From assembly GCA_035254305.1 (NCBI GenBank), contig DATFAS010000020.1, forward strand, positions 1-19,158: DNA of 19,158 bases, in the 5' to 3' direction. The first letter of the stretch is position 1, and every line of letters starts with the position of its first letter. The DNA is from DATFAS01 sp035254305 (GTDB lineage: Bacteria; Bacillota; Bacilli; Aneurinibacillales; RAOX-1). Of this stretch, positions 7,889-14,672 are shown piece by piece. A program made the position numbers and the translations under genes. The notes below the pieces were generated by a model. It saw only the letters and a program-made list of their open reading frames with translations. It did no database searches and was not told the DNA's origin.

Positions 7889-7910
7889 AGACCCCTATCG
7901 TGGGGTCTTT
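7887..7910 (+). terminator. Hairpin after the asp23-family gene, possible weak terminator
   Basis: A perfect 9-bp stem AAAGACCCC (7887-7895) / GGGGTCTTT (7902-7910) closes a TATCGT loop and overlaps the end of the stop codon. Only the last three bases of the stem supply a T-run, so it may be a leaky attenuator or an mRNA-end stabiliser that sets the ratio of Asp23-like protein to AmaP. Confidence 0.6.
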
Positions 7911-7953
7911 ACTGCACTTTATGTATGTTTATCAAATGGTAGGAGGGTAAGAC

Positions 7954-8520
7954 GTGAATTTGTTTGATCGGTTTATACTGACCCTATATAGCCTAGCACT
8001 TACTATTTTATCTGTAATAGCTATAGCTGTATTTATGCGCCTCATCTCCTTAGAATTAATCCAGTTGAATTTACAGGTGATTTATGAGTTTGATCAACCT
8101 CGATATGCTTATCTTGCAGTATCGGTTATTTTCTTTCTTATCAGTTTGAAATTCCTCTTACAGGGATTTCGTCGTTCCAAGGGCCATGAAAGTGCAACGG
8201 TGATTTCCCAAACAACAGATATTGGACATGTAACGATCAGTTTGAATACAATCGAAAGTATTGCTTTAAAGGCTGCCCGCCGGATTCGCGGTGTGCGTGA
8301 CGTGAAAAGTGTGGTAAAGGCTAATGAAACAGGGACAAGCATTGTACTTAAGGCTGCTGTTGATGGAGAAACACCTATCCAAGGTATTATTGACGAGATT
8401 CAGAAGGCAGTAAAACACCAAATAGAGAAAATTGTTGGAATTGAAATAAAAGAAGTTGATGTGTTGATTACGGAGGTAGCCCAACAGCAACTAACTCCTC
8501 GTCTCAGTCGGGTAGAGTAA
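7954..8520 (+). CDS. amaP: Alkaline shock response membrane anchor protein AmaP
   Basis: AmaP anchors Asp23 at the membrane in Staphylococcus. This 188-aa protein has the same plan: two N-terminal transmembrane helices (about residues 8-30 and 48-70), then a basic stretch (GFRRSKGHE), then a C-terminal Asp23-like domain. The latter reads ISLNTIESIALKAARRIRGV and VGIEIKEVDVLITEV. The start is GTG at 7954, supported by AGGAGGGT at 7941-7948. It lies between the soluble Asp23-family gene and a small DUF2273 membrane protein, a triplet common in Firmicutes. I infer from family knowledge that the domain faces the cytoplasm and recruits the upstream protein. Confidence 0.9.
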   Translation: MNLFDRFILTLYSLALTILSVIAIAVFMRLISLELIQLNLQVIYEFDQPRYAYLAVSVIFFLISLKFLLQGFRRSKGHESATVISQTTDIGHVTISLNTIESIALKAARRIRGVRDVKSVVKANETGTSIVLKAAVDGETPIQGIIDEIQKAVKHQIEKIVGIEIKEVDVLITEVAQQQLTPRLSRVE

Positions 8521-8532
8521 GGGGGACATGTC

Positions 8533-8751
8533 ATGTTTTGGCAACTGATTACGGAGAATCCGGGTAAGACTATAGGTGTATTCGCTGGTTTGGTCTTAGG
8601 CCTTCTTTATATCTTTTTTGGTTTTTTTAATACATTAGTCATCGTAGTTTTTGTAACGGTTGGTTTTTATATGGGAAGTAAGTTTGACAATCGAGAAAAT
8701 TTATTGGATTTTTTGGATCGAATTTTGCCAGGTAAATATACGAAGCGATAA
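8533..8751 (+). CDS. DUF2273 family small membrane protein
   Basis: This is a 72-aa protein with two hydrophobic helices (about residues 14-30 and 34-48) separated by a tight turn, then an amphipathic tail ending LLDFLDRILPGKYTKR. The pattern ENPGKTIGVFAGLVLGLLY is typical of DUF2273, a family found beside AmaP and Asp23 genes and of unknown biochemical role. AAGGGGGA lies just upstream of the ATG, and the gene starts 12 nt after amaP, so the two are co-transcribed and probably form one membrane assembly. Confidence 0.88.
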   Translation: MFWQLITENPGKTIGVFAGLVLGLLYIFFGFFNTLVIVVFVTVGFYMGSKFDNRENLLDFLDRILPGKYTKR

Positions 8752-8757
8752 GTTGCT

Positions 8758-8837
8758 TAGGGACAACAAGAATTTTCCCTAGATTGGCTCTTCACTTAGG
8801 TGATAGCTTCGTTTAATGAATCACGGGCTCTTTTTTT
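8758..8837 (+). terminator. Possible terminator or attenuator region before nusB
   Basis: The 153-nt gap before nusB holds three short pairings. One is TAGGGA (8758-8763) / TCCCTA (8776-8781). The other two share an arm: TCAC (8792-8795) / GTGA (8800-8803) and GTGAT (8800-8804) / ATCAC (8820-8824). A GGGCTC and a run of seven T (8831-8837) follow. The stems are short and do not abut the T-run, so a terminator is only a candidate. No convincing promoter for nusB was found. Confidence 0.3.
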
Positions 8838-8904
8838 CGATTTTAGAAGGAACGAATAGGATAAGATAACTAATAAAATCTGACATAACTTTAAGGTGAT
8901 AAAT

Positions 8905-9324
8905 ATGACAAGAAGACAAGCTCGTGAGAAAGCAGTACAAGCACTATATCAAATTGATATGCGTGGGGTGGATCCGGTTGAGGCAATTAAGGTAGCCCTT
9001 CATGAATCTTTAGACCTTGAAGAGAAAGGGTTCTTGGAAAAATTAGTCTATGGTGTTTTGGAAAATCAATCCACTATTGATGAAGGGATAAAAAAATATC
9101 TTCGTGGTTGGACATTAGAACGTCTAGCATTAGTCGATCGTGCAGTCCTTCGGATTGCTGTTTATGAAATTATGTACATTTCTGATATTCCTGCAAAGGT
9201 ATCCGTGAATGAGGCTTTAGAATTAGCTCGGGCCTTCGGGATGGAGGAATCGGTTAAATTTATTAATGGTGTATTGGCTAACATATCTAAAGAGCAGGAA
9301 AATGAGGTTGGAATCAGTGAGTAA
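8905..9324 (+). CDS. nusB: Transcription antitermination factor NusB
   Basis: NusB binds boxA RNA with NusE (ribosomal protein S10) and supports antitermination in rRNA operons. The 139-aa product is all-helical in pattern and carries the family segments TRRQAREKAVQALYQID at the N-terminus, LERLALVDRAVLRIAVYEI in the centre and PAKVSVNEALELARAFG followed by KFINGVLANI near the C-terminus. An in-frame GTG at 8896 is possible, but the ATG at 8905 has AAGGTGA at 8893-8899 at good spacing. Its 3' end overlaps the start of the next gene. Confidence 0.95.
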   Translation: MTRRQAREKAVQALYQIDMRGVDPVEAIKVALHESLDLEEKGFLEKLVYGVLENQSTIDEGIKKYLRGWTLERLALVDRAVLRIAVYEIMYISDIPAKVSVNEALELARAFGMEESVKFINGVLANISKEQENEVGISE

Positions 9325-10285
9325 GCTCTTACTTGGGGTGGATACGAGTAATTATCGTACATCCCTATGTTTGATTGATGATCAAGGAAATGTTGTGTCA
9401 GAACAGAAGCAACTTCTTACTGTTAAGCAAGGTGAGAGGGGACTGCGTCAATCTGATGCCGTATTTCAGCATATGATCCGACTTCCAGAGTTAGCGAGCA
9501 AGCTTTTCTATTCTGGTACGCTAAGTGCTGTTGCAGTAAGCACTCGACCACGGCCTATTGAAGGATCTTATATGCCGGTATTTAAAGCTGGGGAAAGCTG
9601 GGCCAAGGGCATTGCCTTATTTATGAATATTCCCTTGTTTGAAACCTCACATCAGGAGATGCATATTGCTGCCGGAGAGTATTCCTCACATTCAAGACCT
9701 CAAGGTGAAGAATTCCTTGCTGTCCATTTATCTGGGGGTACAAGTGAAATTCTACATTGTAAGAGAACTGGCCAGGGGTACCAAATGAAGCTGTTAGGTG
9801 GGACGAGAGATCTTCACGCTGGTCAATTAATTGATCGGATTGGGGTGGCTTTAGGTTTGCCTTTCCCGGCGGGGCCTTACCTAGAGAAGTTGGCCGATAC
9901 TGTACAGGATGATGTATTGCGCGTACCAACAACTACTAGAGAATATTCCTTTCATTTATCAGGTGCTGAAACGGCATTGCTACGAATGATTGCGGAGGGA
10001 AAAGAGAGCCCAGCTGCCATCGCGCGGGCTACGGAGCAATGTATTGCAGGGAGCCTTGAAAAAGTAATACGCTATGCTACTCAGCAGGGATATCCTAAAG
10101 AAATCCTGATTGTAGGGGGAGTTGCGGCTAATTCTTACATAAAAAAACGATTAAAACATAGGTTGGAACACAGAGCTGTTGGGTGTTCCTTATATTTTGC
10201 TGATATTGCTTACTCTGGTGATAATGCATTTGGTGTAGCAAGAATTGGACTTAATAAGTGGCTAAAAGCGAATGATGATATATAA
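9317..10285 (+). CDS. TsaD/Kae1-like ASKHA-fold paralogue, putative O-sialoglycoprotein endopeptidase-type protein
   Basis: The product is about 322 aa and belongs to the Kae1/TsaD branch of the ASKHA fold. Visible are LLLGVDTSNYRTSLCLID at the N-terminus, the metal-site pair H112-x3-H116 (HQEMH), a phosphate-loop segment SGGTSEI, GGVAANSYIKKRL near the C-terminus, and a final YSGDNAFGVA with D302 at the third metal-ligand position. It differs from canonical TsaD at the N-terminal motif, where TSNYRTS replaces the usual TSCDET, so it is a paralogue of unknown substrate rather than the tRNA t6A enzyme. The GTG at 9317 overlaps nusB by 8 nt and has GAGG at 9304-9307; the ATG at 9302 is an alternative start. 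Confidence 0.8.
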   Translation: MSKLLLGVDTSNYRTSLCLIDDQGNVVSEQKQLLTVKQGERGLRQSDAVFQHMIRLPELASKLFYSGTLSAVAVSTRPRPIEGSYMPVFKAGESWAKGIALFMNIPLFETSHQEMHIAAGEYSSHSRPQGEEFLAVHLSGGTSEILHCKRTGQGYQMKLLGGTRDLHAGQLIDRIGVALGLPFPAGPYLEKLADTVQDDVLRVPTTTREYSFHLSGAETALLRMIAEGKESPAAIARATEQCIAGSLEKVIRYATQQGYPKEILIVGGVAANSYIKKRLKHRLEHRAVGCSLYFADIAYSGDNAFGVARIGLNKWLKANDDI

Positions 10286-10388
10286 AGCATACTCGATATT
10301 TCGCATTTACAGATTAATTGCTTCAAGCTAAACTAGGTTTATGTATTTTTAAATCGTACAAGTAAAGGGAAGAAAGAGGCGAAAAGCG

Positions 10389-11258
10389 ATGTCAGCAACG
10401 ATTATTGATGGTAAACAAATTGCAAAGGAAACAAGGGATGATATCAAGCGTGAGGTTGATTCCTTAATCGAGCAAGGATATCAGCCTGGATTAGCAGTTA
10501 TTCTAATTGGAGAAGATCCAGGTTCCATGTCCTATGTTAAGGCAAAAGCCAAAGCATGTGAGGAAGCAGGCATATTCTCTGAAGTGATTCGAAAGCCAGA
10601 GACCACAACCCAAGAGGAGCTTCTTGATCTGATTGAAGCATTAAATACGAATGATCGTATTCATGGAATTCTTGTACAGTTGCCTTTACCAAAACACATT
10701 AATGAAGATGCAGTGATTCATAGTATTCGACCTGATAAGGATGTTGATGGATTTCATCCAATTAATGTAGGGAATATGATGATCGGAACCGACTGTTATC
10801 TTCCTTGTACACCTCATGGGATTATCGAAATGATTAAGCGCACGGGGACTACGATAGCCGGGAAGCATGCTGTTGTTGTGGGGAGAAGCAATATTGTAGG
10901 CAAACCAGTCTCTATCCTTCTCCTTGGGGAAAGTGCAACAGTGTCCATTTGCCATTCGAAAACAAAGGATTTAGGTGAAATTACCCGTCAGGCTGATATC
11001 CTAATCGTAGCAGTTGGTCGTCCTCATTTAATTGGAAAAGAACATATTAAACCAGGGGCTGTTGTGATCGATGTGGGTGTGAATCGTATTGAGCAGGATG
11101 GGAAGAAGAAGTTAGTAGGAGACGTCCGCTTCGATGAGGCAAGTGAGGTCGCTAGCTTCTTAACACCGGTACCTGGTGGTGTTGGGCCAATGACCATCAC
11201 TATGCTTTTGAAAAATACAGTAGATGCTTGTAAAAAATTAAATGGCCTAAACGTTTAA
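10389..11258 (+). CDS. folD: Bifunctional methylenetetrahydrofolate dehydrogenase / methenyltetrahydrofolate cyclohydrolase
   Basis: FolD interconverts methylene-, methenyl- and 10-formyl-tetrahydrofolate in one-carbon metabolism, using NADP. The product of 289 aa has the family length. The catalytic motif around Y49 and K53 (SYVKAKAKACEEAGI) is present, as are VQLPLPKHI, PDKDVDGFHP (from residue 115), PCTPHGIIEM, the Rossmann segment VVGRSNIVGKPVS and the C-terminal signature PVPGGVGPMT. It is the first of a tight run folD-xseA-xseB-ispA. The 103-nt gap upstream holds AT-rich sequence but no promoter good enough to call. xseA starts 9 nt downstream. Confidence 0.97.
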   Translation: MSATIIDGKQIAKETRDDIKREVDSLIEQGYQPGLAVILIGEDPGSMSYVKAKAKACEEAGIFSEVIRKPETTTQEELLDLIEALNTNDRIHGILVQLPLPKHINEDAVIHSIRPDKDVDGFHPINVGNMMIGTDCYLPCTPHGIIEMIKRTGTTIAGKHAVVVGRSNIVGKPVSILLLGESATVSICHSKTKDLGEITRQADILIVAVGRPHLIGKEHIKPGAVVIDVGVNRIEQDGKKKLVGDVRFDEASEVASFLTPVPGGVGPMTITMLLKNTVDACKKLNGLNV

Positions 11259-11267
11259 AGGATTTAT

Positions 11268-12623
11268 ATGGAAAATCAAAAGATATTTTCCGTCTTAGAA
11301 GTCAATAGGTATCTAAAGGATATGATTGAAGGAGAGCCACAGCTTCAGGATCTATGGATTCGTGGGGAAATCTCAAACTTTACTCACCACAGCCGTGGGC
11401 ATATGTATTTCACCTTGAAGGATAGAGATTCTGTTCTTAAGGCAGTGATGTTTGCTGGGTCTAATCGATATTTAAAATTTATTCCTAAAAATGGTACAAA
11501 AGTGATCGCACGTGGCAGCATCAGTATTTATGAACCCGGTGGACAATACCAAATACTTGTAAAAGAATTGCAGCCGGATGGGATAGGTAGCCTGTATCTC
11601 GCATTCGAACAATTAAAGGAAAAGCTTCAATTAGAAGGGCTATTTGCAGCAGAACGTAAACGAGTACTCCCCTCATACCCAAAAATTGTAGGGGTTGTCA
11701 CTAGTCCTACAGGGGCAGCTATTCGTGATATTGTGACTACTATTAGACGAAGGTATCCAGCGACAAAGATTCTTCTTGTTCCAGTGCTCGTGCAAGGAGA
11801 CCAGGCACCTCTTTCAATCAGTCAAGCCATTGAGCTATTGAACCGGTATGGGGCAATCGATGTCATGATCGTAGGAAGAGGTGGGGGTTCTATTGAAGAG
11901 CTTTGGGCATTTAACGATGAACGGGTGGCCCGAAGTATATTCACCTCTAGAATTCCGATTATTTCTGCTGTAGGCCATGAAACAGATTTCACCATTGCTG
12001 ATTTTGTTGCGGATGTTCGGGCAGCTACGCCAACAGCTGCAGCAGAATTAGCCGTTCCCCATATTGGGGAGCTAAGACAGAAGCTCCGTTGGCTAAATGA
12101 TCGACTTCATGCAACCATATCGCGTAGAGTTACCTTGCATAGGGATCAATTGAAGAGAGTGCAGAAATCACTTATTTATCGTCATCCTCGGGCATTACTT
12201 CAATCTTCTAATCAAAAGCTTGATTCTTTAGTAGATCGGTTAAGAGCTAATTTACACCAATTTGCTAGAGAACGCAGACTCACATCGACTCAGTTAAATC
12301 AACGGCTTCTATTGAGTAATCCAACAAGATTAATCGCCACGTATAGAGAACGACTAACCCATTATCATGGTCGTCTCCATAAGCAAACCAATCAAGTAAT
12401 CCGAGATAAGCGAAGCCAAATGGTGTACACAATGGCTAAACTGGATGGACTAAGTCCATTGAAGATTATGGGTAGGGGATACTCTCTGGTTTATAAGGAA
12501 GACAAGCTTATCAAATCTATTGCTCAGCTTGACCCTGGTGATGGAGTGAAGGTAGAATTAATGGATGGAACGATCGATTGTTCAATCTGGGCGATAGAAG
12601 AGAGGAAAAACTATGGAAAATAA
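11268..12623 (+). CDS. xseA: Exodeoxyribonuclease VII large subunit
   Basis: XseA with XseB forms exonuclease VII, which degrades single-stranded DNA in both directions. The 451-aa product has the N-terminal OB-fold (DLWIRGEISNFTHHSRGHMYF) and the catalytic core with TSPTGAAIRDI, GRGGGS at residues 203-208 (followed by IEELWAFN) and GHETDFTIADFVADVRAATP. A long, Arg/Gln-rich coiled-coil region follows, then the C-terminal segment GRGYSLVYK. It begins 9 nt after folD with a GGA-containing weak ribosome site and overlaps xseB by 11 nt, which suits translational coupling of the two subunits. Confidence 0.96.
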   Translation: MENQKIFSVLEVNRYLKDMIEGEPQLQDLWIRGEISNFTHHSRGHMYFTLKDRDSVLKAVMFAGSNRYLKFIPKNGTKVIARGSISIYEPGGQYQILVKELQPDGIGSLYLAFEQLKEKLQLEGLFAAERKRVLPSYPKIVGVVTSPTGAAIRDIVTTIRRRYPATKILLVPVLVQGDQAPLSISQAIELLNRYGAIDVMIVGRGGGSIEELWAFNDERVARSIFTSRIPIISAVGHETDFTIADFVADVRAATPTAAAELAVPHIGELRQKLRWLNDRLHATISRRVTLHRDQLKRVQKSLIYRHPRALLQSSNQKLDSLVDRLRANLHQFARERRLTSTQLNQRLLLSNPTRLIATYRERLTHYHGRLHKQTNQVIRDKRSQMVYTMAKLDGLSPLKIMGRGYSLVYKEDKLIKSIAQLDPGDGVKVELMDGTIDCSIWAIEERKNYGK

Positions 12624-12858
12624 AGAACGAACCGAATTATCGTTCGAAGAAGCGCTAAGCCAACTAGAACAAATAGTAGAAGCGCTGGAAACGGGTGATG
12701 TTCCTTTGGAAAAGGCTATTAACTTATTCCAAGATGGTATGTTACTCTCTCAAGTATGTAGCCAAAAACTAGATCATGTGGAACAAAAGATAGAAATGTT
12801 GATGGAAAAGGATGGGGAAATTATGGTTAAGCCCATGGAATTAGAGGAGGATCGATAG
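12613..12858 (+). CDS. xseB: Exodeoxyribonuclease VII small subunit
   Basis: XseB wraps the coiled coil of XseA in exonuclease VII. The 81-aa acidic product shows the family pattern LSFEEALSQLEQIVEALETGDVP, then LEKAINLFQDGMLLSQVCSQKL, two helices joined by a short turn, followed by an acidic tail. AGAGGA-type bases at 12600-12605 precede the ATG. It overlaps the end of xseA and is followed 6 nt later by ispA, in the order usual for Bacillales. Confidence 0.95.
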   Translation: MENKERTELSFEEALSQLEQIVEALETGDVPLEKAINLFQDGMLLSQVCSQKLDHVEQKIEMLMEKDGEIMVKPMELEEDR

Positions 12859-12864
12859 GCTATT

Positions 12865-13752
12865 ATGACCTCCAAACTAATGCTCTATCTTAAAGAAAAA
12901 GCAAAGTATATCGAGCAGGCTATGCCTGCTTTTTTACCCGAGGAGACTCCGAAGCAATTACTAGAATCTATGCAGTATTCCTTATTTGCTGGGGGGAAGA
13001 GAATTCGACCTGTTCTTATTCTTGCCACTATTGAGGCCTTAGGGAAAGATTCAACAATTGGACTTCCTGTAGCAGTAGCGATTGAAATGATTCATACTTA
13101 TTCCTTAATTCATGATGATTTACCAGCTATGGATAACGATGATTTCCGACGTGGAAAACCTACCAATCATAAATTATTTGGAGATGCTACAGCAATTCTT
13201 GCGGGTGATGGATTATTAACCGATGCGTTTGGAGTCGTATGCAGGTTATCTGATTACAAGGTAGATGCAAGCCTGATCCTACAGATTGTCAAGGAGCTTG
13301 CTTATTATGCGGGCTCTCGAGGAATGGTGGGAGGCCAGATGGCTGACCTATTGGGGGAACGCAAACAGCTATCACTTCCAGAACTGCAATACATTCATGA
13401 ACATAAGACTGCAGATTTATTAGTCTTCTGTATTCGTGCAGGTGCCATTCTCGGTGGGGCAACCGAAGAACAGTTGGAGCTACTTAGTCTATTTGGTAGA
13501 AACGTTGGTCTTGCTTTCCAAATTCAGGATGATATCTTGGATATCTATGGTGAAGAGGAAAAAATCGGTAAGCCTGTAGGTAGTGATCAATTGAAAGAAA
13601 AGTCCACTTACCCTCATCTCATAGGGCTTGAACAATCTAGAGCAGAGCTTGATCGATTGGTTGCTGAGGGAAAGCTTGCTCTTAAACAATCAGGAATTGA
13701 AGGATCCGTTCTAGAGGCTATTGCTGATTTTATTATTCAGCGAGAAAATTAA
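12865..13752 (+). CDS. ispA: Polyprenyl (farnesyl) diphosphate synthase
   Basis: IspA condenses isopentenyl and dimethylallyl units to geranyl and farnesyl diphosphate, precursors of undecaprenyl carrier lipid and quinone tails. The 295-aa product has the first aspartate-rich motif in H83-DDLPAMDNDD-F (D84, D85 and the following aspartates), the second in FQIQDDILD (D222, D223, D226), the GGKRIRP segment and the GQMADL motif. AGAGGAGG (12843-12850) lies 14 nt before the ATG, a long spacing. It is the last protein gene of this run; the OLE RNA follows, and dxs, an enzyme of the same pathway, lies beyond it. Confidence 0.95.
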   Translation: MTSKLMLYLKEKAKYIEQAMPAFLPEETPKQLLESMQYSLFAGGKRIRPVLILATIEALGKDSTIGLPVAVAIEMIHTYSLIHDDLPAMDNDDFRRGKPTNHKLFGDATAILAGDGLLTDAFGVVCRLSDYKVDASLILQIVKELAYYAGSRGMVGGQMADLLGERKQLSLPELQYIHEHKTADLLVFCIRAGAILGGATEEQLELLSLFGRNVGLAFQIQDDILDIYGEEEKIGKPVGSDQLKEKSTYPHLIGLEQSRAELDRLVAEGKLALKQSGIEGSVLEAIADFIIQREN

Positions 13753-13801
13753 TCTTGATTTAAATTGGGATTAAATACTATATATACAAGCCGTTCACAC
13801 A

Positions 13802-13830
13802 TTGTGATGGATAGTTAGCTATGCTATAAT
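13802..13830 (+). promoter_or_regulatory. Promoter of the OLE RNA, extended -10
   Basis: TTGTGA (13802-13807), a 17-nt spacer and a perfect TATAAT (13825-13830), preceded by TG at 13822-13823, form an extended -10 vegetative promoter. The predicted start is about 13837, only 7 nt before the first base of the RNA's terminal helix. The RNA could therefore be made independently of the folD-ispA run, in addition to any read-through from ispA, after which no terminator is seen. Confidence 0.75.
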
Positions 13831-13843
13831 TTTAGTTACGATT

Positions 13844-14463
13844 GAGAAGTGGTGCAGTATTCTAGTCAGTCTACTATCTCTGAAGGCGGGGCTAAAAATC
13901 CGCCAAAGGGCACATCGATGAAGTCCCTGGTGCAGGCTTACGACGCCCAGTCGGGGGTTTGTGCTGGGGGTTAAGGTTTTGGGGCGATCCACAATGGCAT
14001 GTGGGCGAAAGACCCTGGTTCCGCGGAGGCCCAAGTGCGTAGTAAAACGTTATCGCACGTTAGCTATGGCTTGGGGTATGAACCTGGATGTCAGCTACAT
14101 ATGCATGCGGCTGATGTACAGCGTAGCCTGCCTTGAGTGGTATTGGAGGGATTATGGGGTTCAGTTCTATTCTTACCCTAGGCCAGGGTAGAGAGATCCA
14201 GTGCTATATGAAACCTGTACTGCAAAAGAGGCTAAGAGATCAGTTGAAAGACTGCTGAGGAAATCTCCTAGACTGTTCGCTTATATTTGCGTAGTTCTGC
14301 AGGGATTACAGTGTGGACTAAGTGGTAATCCAGTCCAATGTTTGGCAACAGCATTGAGGCATGTGTAATGGGGAACCTCCTAGACGGCAACGTTTGGGTT
14401 CGTGCTTGGGAAATCCTACTGGACCTCAAGCCACAAGGTTTACTTGTAGAATGACCACTTCTC
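13844..14463 (+). ncRNA. ole: OLE RNA (ornate, large, extremophilic RNA)
   Basis: This 620-nt structured RNA lies between ispA and dxs, the classical OLE site, and its size agrees with the roughly 610 nt known. Its borders are fixed by a perfect 10-bp end-to-end helix, GAGAAGTGGT (13844-13853) with ACCACTTCTC (14454-14463). Other visible helices include GGCGG/CCGCC (13885-13889/13900-13904), CCACA/TGTGG (13989-13993/14000-14004), GTGCG/CGCAC (14035-14039/14054-14058), TACCCT/AGGGTA (14174-14179/14185-14190), GGATTAC/GTAATCC (14303-14309/14325-14331) and ACAAG/CTTGT (14433-14437/14443-14447). No frame has a ribosome site plus recognisable protein. Known OLE RNAs act at the membrane with OapA, OapB and OapC and aid growth under ethanol, cold and metal-ion stress. 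Identification rests on context, size and structure; I ran no covariance search. Confidence 0.93.
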
Positions 14464-14486
14464 CCTGCTACATAAATTAGAATCAT

Positions 14487-14523
14487 AAGACTTCTTCGAG
14501 ACAATCGAAAGAAGTCTTTTTCT
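14487..14523 (+). terminator. Intrinsic terminator of the OLE RNA transcript
   Basis: AGACTTCTT-CGA and TCGA-AAGAAGTCT pair as a stem of about 12 bp with one bulged base and a 5-nt loop, followed by TTTTTCTG. It lies 23 nt past the closing helix of OLE, so the primary transcript from the promoter at 13802 would be about 690 nt. Confidence 0.88.
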
Positions 14524-14592
14524 GTAAACGATCGTAGATAGGAAAGTTTTGATCGATTGTAGAATGTTTCTGTCGAATATGGTAACATGATG

Positions 14593-14620
14593 TTGATTTG
14601 AGCCTTATTCATTTTAGGAT
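14593..14620 (+). promoter_or_regulatory. Possible dxs promoter in a 149-nt leader region
   Basis: Between the OLE terminator and dxs (14524-14672) nothing codes for a protein. TTGATT (14593-14598), a 16-nt spacer and TAGGAT (14615-14620) give a modest sigma-A-like promoter, each box matching 4 of 6. A promoter is needed here because the terminator would cut off upstream transcription. The assignment of these exact boxes is weak. Confidence 0.35.
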
Positions 14621-14672
14621 ATGTAATTTTTGGTAAATATAGATACAAATGAATGAAAGTGAGGAAAGACTC

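Noticed and set aside
8752..8904. T-box or other riboswitch before nusB
   Set aside because: No T-box sequence, specifier loop or known riboswitch core can be recognised; only short hairpins are present.
9317..10285. Calling this gene canonical tsaD
   Set aside because: The N-terminal TSCDET-type motif is replaced, and the neighbours are not tsaB or tsaE; only the fold and metal site are kept.
13961..14191. A 76-codon + strand reading frame inside the OLE region, and two - strand frames (13819-14034, 14268-14648)
   Set aside because: None has a ribosome site, a recognisable domain or membrane pattern. The sequence is rich in RNA helices and matches the OLE position, so the frames are by-products of a structured RNA.
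14524..14648. Possible remnant of oapA between OLE and dxs
   Set aside because: The stretch is AT-rich, too short and gives no hydrophobic multi-span peptide in any + frame; I see no decayed gene in it.
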